DNA from: Clytia hemisphaerica
Lineage: Eukaryota; Cnidaria; Hydrozoa; Leptothecata; Clytiidae
Assembly: GCA_902728285.1 (NCBI GenBank)
Contig: CACVBU010000795.1
Coordinates: 124,001-188,000, forward strand
Reading direction: 5' to 3'
Length of the DNA: 64,000 bases
In this document: positions 1 through 15,100 of the stretch, piece after piece
Layout of the letters: every line of letters begins with the position of its first letter
How positions within the stretch are numbered: position 1 is the first letter of the stretch
The notes under the pieces: generated by a model
The model's database searches: none
Told to the model about the DNA's origin: nothing
Seen by the model: the letters and a program-made list of their open reading frames with translations, nothing else
Made by a program: the position numbers and the translations under genes

Positions 1-130
1 CGACTTTCACTTTCTTCGTCATAGCGTCTAATTCTTTTTTCATTCCATCACACAACTTTTTCGCTTCAAGTAGCGCGTCTTCCAAATCGAGACGGCGTTC
101 ACGTAATGCACAAATCTGATCGTAAATAGC
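1..130 (-). CDS. CFAP44: CFAP44 exon 36 (cut by window edge)
   Basis: Coiled-coil [20 protein letters not shown] follows CPPGCDP exactly as in orthologues. The reading frame is still open at base 1. Confidence 0.94.
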
Positions 131-3100
131 CTGTATGTGTGGAATAATGTCGATGGTAAGGCACGGGATAAAGGAAAGACTGGTCACACTTCTTGGAAAA
201 AGTGATCAGACAAGGCATTAAGAATGAGTAGAGCCACAACAAGGAACTGATGTTAGATCCATTAAGAAGTGCTCCCCTCAACATTAATCCGGTAGTTTTT
301 TCTTATAGTTTCATTGCTCATACTTCGACCATTGAGGCTATGTATCTATCATCTATTAAAGTTGTCCATTAGAAAAAAGCCCGTCTTTGCTTGTTTAAAA
401 AATATAATTTTGATGGATTTTAAGAAATGTTTCAAAGATGCTTACAAGCCACTAAACTAAAAGTAGACTCTGGCCTAATGGGACCATTGAACATCATTAA
501 ATCTTTTTCTCAAAGCCTGAAGAATTCTTCTTAAACTTTCGTCTTGTATTATCTTAAAAATCTATGATTCATTTTTAACGCCCTTTTGATGTTTCGAATT
601 TTCAGTGTTTTGGAAGCGTTTTGAAAGTCGCAAGTAAAACTTTACAATGTACTTACAGGGTCACAACCAGGAGGGCAAACAGTATCATCCATTTCATCGT
701 CATCAGAATCGACATCGGAATCGTCGGAATCATCATAGTCATCATCGCTATCATCCTCTTCACTGTTCTCCTCTGAACTTCCTATCGAGAGAGAAAAAAG
801 AAACAAGTTCAAAGGCTATTCAAATAGTAATTGTAATCGTTTAGAACAACAACTACTAAACTCTTGCTCTTTAAAAACACCCTGGGTGCAACATTGGGAG
901 TCATCTTGAGAATACTTCCAACCAGTTTGGAAAAGCTTGCGAAGAGAGCTTTAGGTTATAAAGGGACCGATCGTATGGAAATCAGATTTGATAAATCTAA
1001 AAATTTCTAGGTAAAATATCCTTTTGATAAGTCTGAAAATCAAAGACATTTAACATTCATAGAGTGTGATCGGAAAAATTTTATTGCCCAAAAAGGGGAT
1101 TCTTAAGTTTTTTTCTAAAAGAGGTTTTCTTGCTTCGCGAGTTAGGGTTAACAGCTGACAAACCCTTGTTAAAGATATACGTTAGCTGAGCCCTAAGATA
1201 ACATACCCTCGTTACTGGCTTTCTTCTTGATTCTCTTGATTTTCTTCTTATACATCTTGATGAGAAATGATTCGAATTTGTTGCCATCGCCAATGGTGTT
1301 GTTCAAAGTGACGGTCAACGAACCTTCTCGTTCCTGAAGTTGCTCTAGTTCCTCCTTCTGTTCATCCAACGAGTCCTTCAGTTCGTCGGTCTGTAAATTG
1401 AACATAAAATGAAGCCAGTTGCTTATTACGTTATTAGTGGCACTTGTTAAAATTCGTTTTAATGTTAATACGAACTCTTGGTAAGGATGTCAGAATGGGA
1501 ATCATTGAAAGAGTGTTTTGAGATACAGGCGAAGAAAGGAATCCGTATAGAAAGTACATAGTAAAGTGATACCACGAGGTTCAATCCAAGGGGGGGGGGT
1601 TAAAATGTAAGTTCAGGATGGCCGGAAAATACACTCAAAATAATATTATTTATTTGAAGAAATTGAATGAAATCTCAGTAATTGATCAGGAAATATATAA
1701 AAAGCCATGTCTCAAAACATCATTGAAGGGGGTTCCGGCTCATGGTGTCAACAGCTGAATATACCTTATCCTCGAGTTCATCTCTCTCTTGCATCTTGGT
1801 GTAAACTTTTTCGGCTAAACCATTCTCACGTTTCTCAAAGTCTTTCAGTAACATGCATTCTTCGAAAAGCGTCACTTTCCTGGAACAAGAACGAACATGT
1901 TTGTAAGCGTAGTACCGATATCTCAATAGCACACCGCTACGCAAACGTCGTAATTATTACTTTCAACATTTGACCGAAATTCAATCCCACAATCCTTTTC
2001 ATCTTGATTCGTAATGCGTGCAAGTTATTACTTTTGTATTGTCAAAAAGTGTAATTGACTTGCAAAATCAATTAATGCAAAGGATGATGGGATTATAACT
2101 CGGACAAACAGTAATTTTGATATCTATTTTTAGAATCACTCCGGTATGCTATTGAGTTGAGAGAGTAATTTTGACTTGGAGGTCTAGAAACGAAAGCACT
2201 GACCAAACTTTGAAAATACACATTAATTCGAAACATCATAAATGCTAACGGGTTTATATTGTCAGAATATTAAAAATTTAAGAGTGAAAAGTGCATTTAC
2301 ATCATAGTAAGGATTATTGTGAAATGCCAGTGATTTAAAATTTGACACGGATGTGGAGCAAGATTGGTCAAAGAGAGGAAAAGAAAAACATTTTTTTGCT
2401 TATATCAGCATGACCATTGCAATGTCTTCCAAGGACCCAACAGCTGATTGGTTGAAATGACGTATTTTACGTCACTTACAACCAATCAGCTGTTGGCTAA
2501 ATCCGAGATGTTATCATGAATAGCCATAGTTTGTCTCACTTACCTTAGCTCAGCATTCTTTAAAATCGTATCCAAGTTGACCTTCTCATGACGTAGTAGA
2601 CGCAGAACAGCATCAAAGAGGATCAGCTTCTCGCGAATTTCACGTAACAGTTCATCACGCTCGTAGGTTAGCCTGTCAGATGAGTTTGAATTTCATTAGA
2701 ATGGATCATCAAACTTTTTTATTTTTCTTGGATATTTGAGAAAATCGGTGAAAATATTCTTCGGCAAAAAGTTTTGTTACTTGCCATTGATTTTAATTTT
2801 ACCTTTTACAAACAAATAGTTTTTGCCGATAAAAAATTTTAGTCGGCAAAAACTAAAAGTCAAAAATAATTTTCGGCAAAAAATTCCTTGATTAAAAAAA
2901 TTTGTTCTTTTTTTTTCCGATGATTTTTCTACCGAAAAGGTGTAACCTTCCCCCCACCCTAAAAAAAACTTGTTATGCTATCAAAGAAAATACGGCAACA
3001 AAAGTGCATAAAGAAAATTTGATTCGCGAAACTGAATTCCATCAAGACATGCAAAGCTCTGCAAATGATCTGACTAACAAAATTCTCTAGATGTGAAGAA

Positions 3101-6100
3101 TTTCAGTATTGAGGCATCATGTCTCAAACCTTATTTCTTGTTCTTTTTCAATCATCAATTGAAATTCTGATTTTTCATCTTCATTATCATCTTGTTCAAA
3201 ATCTCTTCGCCCTCCTTCACCCATATCCGGTGTTTCATACATTACACTTGAACCCGATGGCGGTAGACTTGAAAATGTGGACAGAATTGAGGCTGAACGG
3301 AGGCGTGGATCATTGGTTGCACGTGTGGTCGCCTTACTGGTATGTGTCTGCATTAAACAAAGTCATACTGGAGTTAAAAAAGATTCAATAAATACAAAAT
3401 GAAGTTGTGATTTCGTAAAGGCAGGGGAATCTGTCTAAATACTGTTTTGGCGCCAATGGTGTCCGCTTTACTAAAAGAGTTGTGGCTTTCGAAAAGTGTT
3501 CGCTAGGAATTTGAGGTTGGAAAATGAATCTGGCGGAAAATCGAAATTGGGACCCATTTGGACACTTTCAGATATCTTATGATGAGACGAAAGCAGCCGA
3601 CCAAGCGACCTTTTCTTAGGATATGTTCTTAGCAAAAGTCGGAGCTGGAGATCTTAGAATGTTCTAATTGAGGAAAATAGGGTATAATCGAGAAATTCTG
3701 ATGTTTTTATTGCCAAGGCAATTGTAAAAATTTTCAGAGTATTTCAGACAGGGGGTACTAAGTTTTAGAGACCACTGACGGGTGAGTGGTCAAAATTAGC
3801 AAGTCAAAAACAGCTTACTACCACGTATACTATAAGGTGTACCTTGGATTAAAAGCTGATTTTCAACTTAGTACCTTGTGTAAATTTGACCTAAAATGCA
3901 GTTGTGACCAATAATTTTAGGGTTCGCGACAAAAAGTTCGATACTTCAGTATCTAAAAATGTCTTAGAAAATTTTTTTTAAGGAAAGCAGACGGAAGTAA
4001 AAATCTATGACACTTTTGATATTGCGCTCTCGTTGACCCTTTTTCGGAAGAATTCTATGTATAATATGTGCTTTTGGGGTGGTACTTTACTTTCCCATCA
4101 AATTATCAGGATTTTACAGGGTATTTCGAGGTAGTTTTGGGGTGGTCTATCTACACTGAAGACATACTTCAATTCTGCACCAAGGTGGTCAAACTTCTTT
4201 CCAGAAAACAAGATCATACACATTTTTGGCACTGGTAAATACCCATGAACCCCCTGTTTAAGACAGTGGTAAAATCAAATTAAAATTTGTGTGTCCTTGT
4301 TGAGTATTGACCATAGAGAAGTTAATAAAAACCGTAGGAAGACAGCTTTCACCGTCTGTTTTTAATAATCAAACCTCTCAAAAAAAGAAGCTAAAGTCTG
4401 TTCACGATAAGTATGCACTCTTTTTTCTTTTACCTATAACTTTTGAAGAAATTCTTCAATCTTTATAAATTTGGTATCGTTGGAAAGATATTTGTGAGTG
4501 GAACAATTTGAAATAAAAAAGTCTTTAAAAAAATTCTAAAAACAAAGATGAAAATGAAGAAGAAAAAAATGAAGATCTTGTAGAGAAGTGCTATAACTTT
4601 CATTTTCATTGGAGAGATTTTTTGATCTTAGGAGGTCATCACTGTGAAAAAATTTTACTAAAATATTTATTCAAGATAAAGTTATGATACAAAGTTTATA
4701 AGTGATTGACCCCAAAAAACAGCAGAAAACAGGAGAAAACAGCGTTTTTAGACGTCAATCAGCTTATAACTTTGTTTGATATCTTTTGTCTGAATGATTA
4801 TTTTTGAGAAATTTTTTCACAGTGATAACGTTCGATAATCAAGGATTCGCTTCAGTGAAAATATAGTTATAGCACTTTTCTACAAGATCTTCATTTTTTT
4901 CTTCTTCATTTTTATCTTCATTTTTAGAACTTTTTTATCGATTTTTTTACTCCAAATTGTTCCACTCACTAATATCTTTTCAATGATACCAAATTTATAA
5001 AGATTGAAGAATTCCTTCAAAAGTTATAGGTAAATGAAAAAAGAGTGCACACTTATCGTGAATAGACTTTAAAAAGAAATATAATTTTCAATGGTGTAGT
5101 CATATGTATTGATTCACAAAAACAACATATGAATTAGAATGATACCTCTATAGCTGGAACAGTGTTGGTGGTCGAGTTTTCATCAACGCGTGTAATTTCC
5201 AGACCTAAAACATTCTTTCGGAATTCGATCAACGTCTCCTTTGTATATTCAAGTTTCCTAAAAATTTCATGTTTAGTAAATCAGATTTATCAAATCTCAG
5301 TCACGAATCTTCAGAATGAGTTACTGCATATCGAGACTTGTGTGGTTAAGCTACTTAATTCCCGGCTTTGTTGAGCTTTTGCCTGATAGTCAATTCTTGA
5401 CTCGTAGGGTTTTTTTACATACCTTAGATAGTGGTAATAAAAAACGCCACATGAATGTCAGTAGCTAGCTAGCATTCGTTGTTATCTCTTTGGAATTTCG
5501 AATAAACGGGATTCTACTGTAATAATTACTGAAGAAAAAATTTCTTACTTTTCCGGTTCTTCTTCGGGCTTCATTTCAGGGACGGCTGGTAATGTCACGT
5601 GACATCTTTTGGGCAAATACGATTGGACGATTTCCAGTTTATCTACAAGCTCCTTGATCTAAAAAGATGATTGGAATCGTTAGTTAGTATGCGAAACGCC
5701 ATACTAGCAATATACAATGTATACACTCAGATCTATATTAAAATTACACCCCAGGACATAAGAAAAGGTATATAAAGCAAACAACAACTTATACAAGCAA
5801 CTAGATTTTTAAGAAATATACAAAAACAACACCATATGCAAAAGGCGGCCTCAGATCCTTTTCATCGTCCAATATATACTTAATAGCGTTATTTTGGAGT
5901 TATAACTTGGCCAGTAAATTTATAATACAGATCAGAGAGGACAAGTAATTCATTAAATTTGTCTTACAAGTTCTCATAGTATCAATTTAAATTGTAAGTA
6001 AATCAATAGACACAATTAATTTTTTTTTAACCGAGAAAAGGTGTTTGGTGTGATACTCAGATCAGTGAACAGTATGTCTTTACCTCAGCAATGCTTTCGA

Positions 6101-9100
6101 TTTTACGATTTCTTAACATCAATAGTTTGTCGTTGAACTTTTTCTTCATATCATGTGTCTGGAATTTGCGGAAAAAGAAATAGTAACCATGCACACCCAA
6201 ATGATTTGATAACAATACATATGGAATTCTCGTGGGGCTGATTCAGTCCAAAATCGACAACAGTAGACAGTAGACTCTTGCTTATTCGAATCTTCCTATA
6301 TTCTAACTTATTCCAAGTCACCATCAATGAGAAACTCACTTAAAATACTTTCGAAACTCTCTGTAATTCGTTCAAATAAGGTTCCCCATTCGTGTTCGAA
6401 TTAGAAATAATCAACTGTACGTCTAGATGCCATTGACAACGTTAAGTATGAAAAGGTAGTTGGCAAAGTGGAAGGTAACAAACTAGGTAGTTGTTTCTGT
6501 GTAATACAGAGGGGTTATATGAAAAAGTGATAACTATTACGTGATGATGTTATTTATAGTAAGTAACTTTTTCTTTACCATACTCTACTTAGATTTAAGA
6601 ATCACTTAAGAATATTTTAAGACTAAAGATTGAACATTTTTAAGAACTATAAGACCCTTTCGATTCTTAGAACCTCAATAATTAGTGCAACGAACAGAAG
6701 AAAAAAACTTAAATATCATTTAAGAGTTGTCCGAAAACGTACCTGTCGAATGAGGGAGAAAAGTTCTGATCGTTTCTTCTCTGCATTAACTCTTTCATTC
6801 TCAGGCACCACAAAGTCAGCTGCTGTCTTCAACTTGAAATCACCGATCGTTTGCTGAGCAAGCGCGATCGCTTCACAGTCCTCTGGATCTTCGTAATTTT
6901 CATCGGGTTGGTTTTTGTAGAGCTCCTCCCACTAGTGAAAGAAAGTAAAAAAAAGTAAGTAAAGATTTCCATAGCTACCAAGTTGGGGAGGGCGCCAGTC
7001 TTTTCTTTCTTTTGCTTATTTTACCCTTGCTGAACATTAAACAAAGAGCCATAGATAACAATTTTTCCAGGCTTTGATACGAACAGGCCAAGGATTGAAA
7101 CGACAACCGTAGCCGAAAGTTCTAATATTACAAAACTTGCCTGCTCAAATGAGCACACATTGCATAAAAGAATTTCCCATCCACGAGTTTTGTACCAGTC
7201 CCTTCGAGGCTTTGAAATCAATGATCAACATACACTTGACTCCCTCTAATCCGATCTTCAAGGGGACCAAAGACATTCTTCGAATTGGAGAGGGTTGACT
7301 GCAGTTTAAGTTCTTTGTCAAATAAATGTTGGTGACGAACAAGTACATACCTCTTTTTGTCGAGCGATTCTTTTTTGTTTTCTTTGTTCAGCTTTCTCGA
7401 TCATCTTTGCCACTTTTCCTTCCAACTTTTGTGCTGGTTGGTTGGGTGTTTGCTGCTGTTTCTGTAATAGAAAACAATTAGGGGAAAAGATAAACGAGAT
7501 GACATGAAGAAGTGCTACGAGGGAAATTCTGGAGTTTTTTATAAGGTACTTCACTAATTGTTCATTCGAAGTAACAGAGTTGACGTTCTTTAGAAAAAAA
7601 ATATTTTATTACAGGTTAACAACCACCCAAATCAAAAAGAGCTTATAAAAACTGCAACTTGTCCCCTTACCTGAGCTTGAGCAGCCTGCTCTTCTTTTTC
7701 TTGTTCTTCAACGAGAGTGCTCGTTTTACGTTTTCCCATTGAACTCTTCCGATATGTTGATTGTCCTAAAAAGGGAAGGTAATTTTCTAATGAATTAGAA
7801 TGGTGAAAATGCAAGGTGATTTTCTATTAAGCTGTTCTGAGTAAAACTATAACAAACAAAAAAAAAATGAAATATTCTAGAAACGCTGAGAATCTAATTC
7901 GTGATATTCATGACGTAATGTTTTATATGCAACGGCTAAAAAAAGACCGAGTGTCTGCCACTAATTTTTAATTTTAGCAAACGTCCGGGCTATTCTGGAT
8001 ACTTCCGTATAAAACATTACGTCATGATTATGATGAATAATCTTTATCTCTTTACTGAAATAAAACAATGACAAAAACTGTACAAAGTAATAACGAGGGC
8101 TAGACTATACACTTATATAAAATGACTGATCTAGCAAAGATACCTCTCTCCCTTTTCTTGAACGCTTTGGATGCCATAACTATAATATGAAGTTGGAAAT
8201 CGATTTAAACTACCTATACTTTAAACAAATACAACAAAATTGAAGCGAAGTGTAAAATTTTCTTTTCGACGACTTCACCAGCATTAAGCTTATTAGGTTA
8301 TGCCTGTTAATAAAATACTTTGCACTAATACAACTATTTAAATATACAATACAAGATGAAGAACACGGGGTAAAAATATAATAGTTGACCAGGTAAAGGA
8401 GCTGCAATACCCTTCTAACTTTCATCAAACAAAGGTAAGATCGGACGAATGGACGAATATCAGTTAATTTAAAGGACCTCCGATAGGTAAATAATGAAGC
8501 ACACGAGGTAAATATGTAATAGTCGACCTCGTAAGGGAGCCGCAATAGCCTTTAACTTTCATCAAGCAAAGGTACGAACTTGATTTCAAACTCGGAAACA
8601 ATTATATTGTATAAATCCACCATGACGGTTTTTTATCGCAAAAAAACTGTGGACTAACCTGCTAAGAAAGCACCAGCACCGGCGAAGTTCATTTTCTCTT
8701 GGTTTTCTTCTTCTTTGTTGACAAATTCATCAGAAAGTTCGTTTGCACGAAATGAAGAGACAGAATGTTCAGTTAAGAAGGAGTACAACACGATGCGATC
8801 GCATTCGATCAGTGCTTTGTACCTGTCAATGAAAACAGAAAGTATCCCTCAATACTTATTTTCAAAAACGTGACTTAACTTAGACTGTATATCCAGGCTG
8901 TAAATCTTTTTTATTTTCTGGTTTACCGCCTGGTTTTTCTAATTCGATTTGCTTTCGAAAATCGTAAGGCAGCACATGCGTAATATGTCGATTCAATTAA
9001 TGCGCCAAGCTAAAAGAGGTGGACTGGGGTTAAAATATGGTTACAAAGGTAATGGAGTCACAAGATCTGGTTTCCACTTTGTCTGACCGTTTTAACCATC

Positions 9101-12100
9101 TCTTTAAACCGGTATTGACATTTCCAAAATTGTCGATTCCCCTGAGTAAACTTTCTGTGGCCAGCCTTTTCCCCAAAAGCACGTTTCTCGAGTGGATATT
9201 CCCGAGTGGATGTTCCCGAGAACGGACGGCTGAACAAGAATAAATAAACTGAGGTACCTCTGATGTAACTTTTTGAACGCAATCTCATGTTTCTCTGACT
9301 CCCACGCAGTCTCCTTCTTCAACAACTCAACCTTTGAAAAAATGGTAAAATAATGACAAGATTTAAGAAGATTGATAGATTTGGACCAGACTCGAAAGAA
9401 TTGAAATTCCAGATTTTCACTTAAAAGCAATGCTAATTCTTTTTTTTTTCTATCTATTCCCATTTTTTGATAAAATTATCTCGTATTTCATAACGGATTC
9501 TCCTTTCCAAATTTTTAAAGTCAAAATAATTACGCTTTGATTTGACTGGAGCAACAAACAAAGATACTGTTTTTGTTATGTTATTTACAGCTCACCGACA
9601 TAGCACAGAGTAAAAAGGCAGCGCATAATAAGGACTGACGTGGAAAGGTTAATACCACGTTCAGATGTTATGGTTTCGGAAACAAGTGTAAACGTAAAAA
9701 TTCGAAACGTTAAAAAAGAAGACGTTACAGAGCAAAACAGATCGAAACGGTTTCGCTCCACTTTTTTCATCAAAACGGAACTGCTCCGTTAACTTGCTCC
9801 GAAACGTTCCGAAACCAATATGAACACACTCGATCCGTAACGAAAATCATACCGGAGCGAACCAGAACAGTAACGTGTAAATGTGAACAAAGTCTAAATC
9901 AGGTCGAAAACAAAATGAAAATTTTAAACTTGTTACATGAGATCTAAAATACCATTCTCACCTTGCTTTGAGTCTCATCCTCAATATCAATTCTCATCTG
10001 TGGATCGATGATGAAGTCCTGGAAAAAAAGAAAATTCACCCCTGTATCAGTCATACAGTGTATTTCAAGCACCACGATCTTCATGTTAGGTTGAACTTTA
10101 GTACCAGTCAATCAATAACGGAAGATTTCCTTCTCAAAGAACTAGTTCGGTGGCGAAATGACCTTTCTTTTTATGTAGTGTAATATATTCATTGGTCCTT
10201 AGGTCTTCAAAACCTGTTTTTCTCAATCCGACAAATCAGGGGACAATTTTCTATGGAGGTTGAAGGGGGTAAGGTCATTTTGGTCTAGAGATCCTTAGAA
10301 AGTCAATTTTGACCAAAACTGATTGTTCCATCTGATAAAACTTAGAGTCGGCCAAACCAGAAAAATAACCCTATTTTGGAGTTCTATTCTTAAGGCTCTG
10401 TCAGCTTTGTAAGCCTGGAAAAATCTAGCTTTTAAAACCTGAAGTCCCAAGAGACCATATAAAAAGAACATGAAATAAAAGCCCATTACATCAATGCATG
10501 AAACCAGCGGTATTGGTTAAGAAAAATAATGATTCTTTTAATGAAATATTACTGTTTTACATCATTCAGGTCTTACTTCCTGTAGCAAGTGTTCGTCAAC
10601 TACGTTTATGGAAATCACTTTACATATATGTGAAGAAATTTATAGAATTTCATATATACTACTTTTTACGGTCTCGACCCCGGACTAAATGCAGAAACTG
10701 AAGCTAAAGGACAACAAAAATCAGAAACGGTAGCGAAACAGTTTGTAAAAGTACGTTACATCATCTAGTTGAAGAGGCAACATAGCTCTAGAAATGGGAT
10801 GGTTTGGATTTGATTCAATTTAGTATTTCCCTTAAACTTTCTTTGGTAAGTTTTCTAATGTTGGCTTGAAATTTTATCCTAAGCCTCCTAAGCCAAGTCT
10901 GCAGGAGGAATTTATAAATCATTCGTATAGAAAAGATATTATGAAAAATTTGACTCCAGTGAAAATTAATCGAATTAAAAGAAAAGTTTCTCAAAACAAT
11001 TACTTAGCCAATAACAGAGAGTTGGTGGGAACAAAAAACTATACAATAATTAAAGATTTTTTCATATATCAAAATATTCTAAAAATATATGTCTAAAGGC
11101 CATTATTATTGATGTTTTTTAGAAAAACATGAAAAATCAAATTAAAAATTATTAGACTTTTTAAAGGTCCAGCGAGCAAGGAACAGGAAAAACCATCAGA
11201 AATTTCTAAAAACACAAAAAAGATTGATGGTTCAGATGATAGTGAATAAAAGTTCAGAATACTTTAAATGATGGCTGGACTACCTTTAACGATCTGCAAA
11301 CTCTTAATTTTCACAATATTCAGCCGATCAGGACCAGGTATCAGGCCTATTTATAACAAACTTTAGATTTCATGGTTAAGGGAAGAACTAATTTACTTAA
11401 GGGAAACAAGAAGAGGGGTAATCGCCTGAGCTGAAAAAGGAAGCATAGACTTTTGACAATAATTCTCATAAATCTCAGTATTGAAATAGTTTTTATGAAT
11501 TTGGCGGATGTATCTTGAAAAATCTTTGAATCAGTGGGTCATTTGATCAAAAGCCCTCTCAATGAGAAGAGAAAATTGATGTCTATGGAGGGAGTAGGTG
11601 GCAAATATCCCAACCAACGCCAGCGCAAATAAATGTGCCTGATAAATTTTCTTATTGTTTAAAAGGACTTTGTCTTATTTTGGGCAAGCGAAGCTTGTTT
11701 TAAAAATAGCAAATTAAGGTATGTTGACAAAAGCTATTGATCGGGACAAAAAAGTATAGCAAGCTAACCAATCATTTATTATTAGCCGGTCATTGAGCTT
11801 GAAAGCTAATAATGATAAACATATTTTCAAGGTGTGGTCCATGGTGCAGTGATGACGAATGAGAAACGATTGATCGATGATCTACTGAGGAATTACAACA
11901 AACATGTCATACCAAGACATAATTTCACAGAATTCCCAATCGAAGTAGAATTGAAAATACAATTGCGTAGAATCATTGAAATGGTAAGAATTTAGAGATA
12001 TTGATTTAACCTCTTTTTTTTGACTGTGGTTCATGACCAACTCCTTGCTGAAAATCGGTTGGTTAATGTTCTGGTAATCAATGTTCTTCGCTCGTAACAT

Positions 12101-15100
12101 TTTGCGTGTCGCGATGTGTCAGTGACTAAATCAATTGCTTGAGAATAGTGTTACTTTGAATTGAATAACAAGTTGTTTACCTAGAGTGGTTTTAGTATCA
12201 ATATGGGGCCGGCGAGAGTGGTGAATAAATAAAAGTTAAGTATGAATACCAAAAAAATTTGGAAGTTACACATTTTATTGACCGATAAGGAAAGTCAAAT
12301 GCTGTCAACGAAGAGGGCCAACGTAAGGTACTGATATCTCTTTCTTATTATAGCGTGAAACAGAACAAAGCTTGGTGACAGACATTTGGTTATCACAGAT
12401 CTGGCGGAACGATTTCATGAAGTGGGATCCGAAAGAGCACAGTGGTATCGAGTTTGTCAACATCCAAAAACAATCACTATGGTTACCTGATACCCTGATC
12501 ATTAACGAGTAAGTGTGTGGCGTGCTACAGAAGGAATAAGGGTCAAATAATAGTGCAGGAGAAAAACTAAAAGTGGAAGTTTGACCAACCACACAAACGT
12601 ACAAGTTTTTTATAAGAACAAACTATATAAGAACAAGCTTCGATGGCCAAAATATTAAGAACAAAAACAAGTTAAGAGCATTTTAAGGCTTAATGGACTC
12701 TTAAACAACCAATTTCTTAGGAAATTGCACACAAATACTCAAAAAAAGGTGAAATTAAGAATATTTTTAGACTTAACACTCAAAAACCTGAGAAAATCCG
12801 AAGGCTTCAGAAAGTTTGGATATTCTTATCAAAAACGTGTATGTTCTTAAGGCAGTCAATTCTATCGTTGACAGGTTTTACTTTTGCCGAGTAGGAAAAA
12901 GGGAGCTAGGAGGTAAATGTAGTGCGACCTTGTGACTAACAATGGTAAGAAGAAAGACAAATTCAAAATAATGAGAGGAAGCATCCTTGCTGATATTTTG
13001 ACTTTCCTCATTTTAAGAAACAGATGAAAGGTCATTTAAAAACGAGAGAAGAAAAATTATGGACGAACGCTTAATGGAAGCTAATTGCAGATAATGACTC
13101 TATTCTGAGAATTTTAATTATTCTATTGAGAGTAGAGAGACATCCTTCATCCTTCTTTGCAACATCAGTTTAAAGAGAAGGAAGAGATTAAATAGCATCT
13201 CTAATACCTCGCTTTAAAACTAGTGCAGAAAATAGACATCGTATGAGGTTTACGCTAATCAGTATAGTCTGGTAAGAAAAATCTGATAAAATGGGATGTT
13301 TTTGTCTGTATTCCCAGCTGCGCACAACGTTGTTTCAGCGTTTATCTAACGTTCACAACGTCCATATAACGTTAGATGAACGTTGAACCAACGTTGTGTG
13401 CCAGCTGCATTTAGCTAGTTGCTAATCCCTAGCTGCTGTTGCATCATTTAAAGCAAAAAAGATTCAAGCTGTTTCCTCTGAGGTTGTTTACGAACAAAAC
13501 GTATATCTATTTAGTTCGAAAAGTGACTCATTAGAAAGTCAACAACAACAACAGCTAGAGAAACCCCACCCAAGTTTCTAAATTCCTGCTAGTTTTAAAT
13601 AACAACAAATCTCAAAAGCCCTATCTCAAAAAATGACGAGAATCATTCTTACTATTCTTCAAAAATATAAAACATCATAAATTCAAGTATTACCGACAGT
13701 TTACTTTTATCGGCGATCCAAAAAATATCTACAATCTGATTGCTTAAAAAGAGTACAATATATCGTGTATTTTACATGAACAAAATTTAAATTGACGAAT
13801 GTTGTTGCATTGTAGCGGTAGTAGCAATCTGACGTAATTTTGCTATAAAATTGACCCACGTTTTTTTCCAACATAAAAAGTGCATTTTTTGGGTCACCGA
13901 TAAGCCAGTTATCAGAAATTCGCTCTTACAATACGTACAATATGGAAATGTTTCACTCGTTCCGGATTTTCCGTATATTTTCCTCGCCTAAAGGCTCTGA
14001 AAATATTGTACGGAAAAATCTCGGAAATCGTAAAAAATTTCTCATATTGTACTAGCAACTGTCCAATAACTACTACATAATGTAGGAGAATGTCGACTAA
14101 GATAAGATATATTCTGGTTTATGTTTTGTTTCTTATAAAAAACCTCATTTCTTTAGCCTGAGCAACGCAACCAATCAACATTTCGAAGACAATTCTACGT
14201 ACGTTAATTTACGTTATGACGGCGTACATCAGACGTATATCCCTCTCATCATCCCAACCTCGTGCGCGTTAGACCTTAGTACGTTCCCTTTCGATGAACA
14301 GACGTGTTCTATCATGTTTTCAGCATGGACGAGTGACGAATCACGAATTCGGTACGTACATCGAGAAAAATTCCATAAAGGAAGCTATACAGAGAGCAAA
14401 GCATGGGAATTGCTATCAGGAAACATTCGAGTGACGAGCACGAAGTACGAGTGTTGCATAAACCCGTTTTCAGGAGTTGTATTGGAGATAAAGTTACGGC
14501 GAGTTTCGTTATTTTATGGGATTATTTTGCTTTTTCCCGTCACAATGGCTTGGATTCCCATTTTGTTAGGTTTCGTTGCTCCAACAGCGAGCGGGGAACG
14601 AATTTCGTTTAGTATTAGTGTACTTTTGACGCTTGTTTTTTACATCGAAGTGGCAAATAAAGCACTACCACGGAGTTCGAATCATATTCCACTTTTTGGA
14701 CAGTATTACGCAGGGGTGGTCGTTGTGATTGTGTCCTCGACCCTTGTAACGGCCGTTGTAACCAAATGTTTTCATAGCCGCCATTACGAAATGGGTTCTG
14801 ACTTCAACGGATTTCAGAAATTTTTGTTGACCGTGGGATCAAAGATTCCTTACATTGGAAGTAAATGCGAACGAGTGATCGATCTGAAGAAGAAAACCGT
14901 AGAAGCAGCTAAACTACGTCGCAAAACATTTCACGATATCTTTCTGTCTATGTCAGAAACGGCTTTCCAAACAGCAGGAATGGATGTAAGTAGCGAGGAG
15001 AGATCACCAGGGTTGACAGGAGATGAGGAGAGAATCCATCGAGTTATCAGGAGAGTGCAACAAGTTTCATTGGATGAAGGATTCGTGGAAGAGAATGGTG

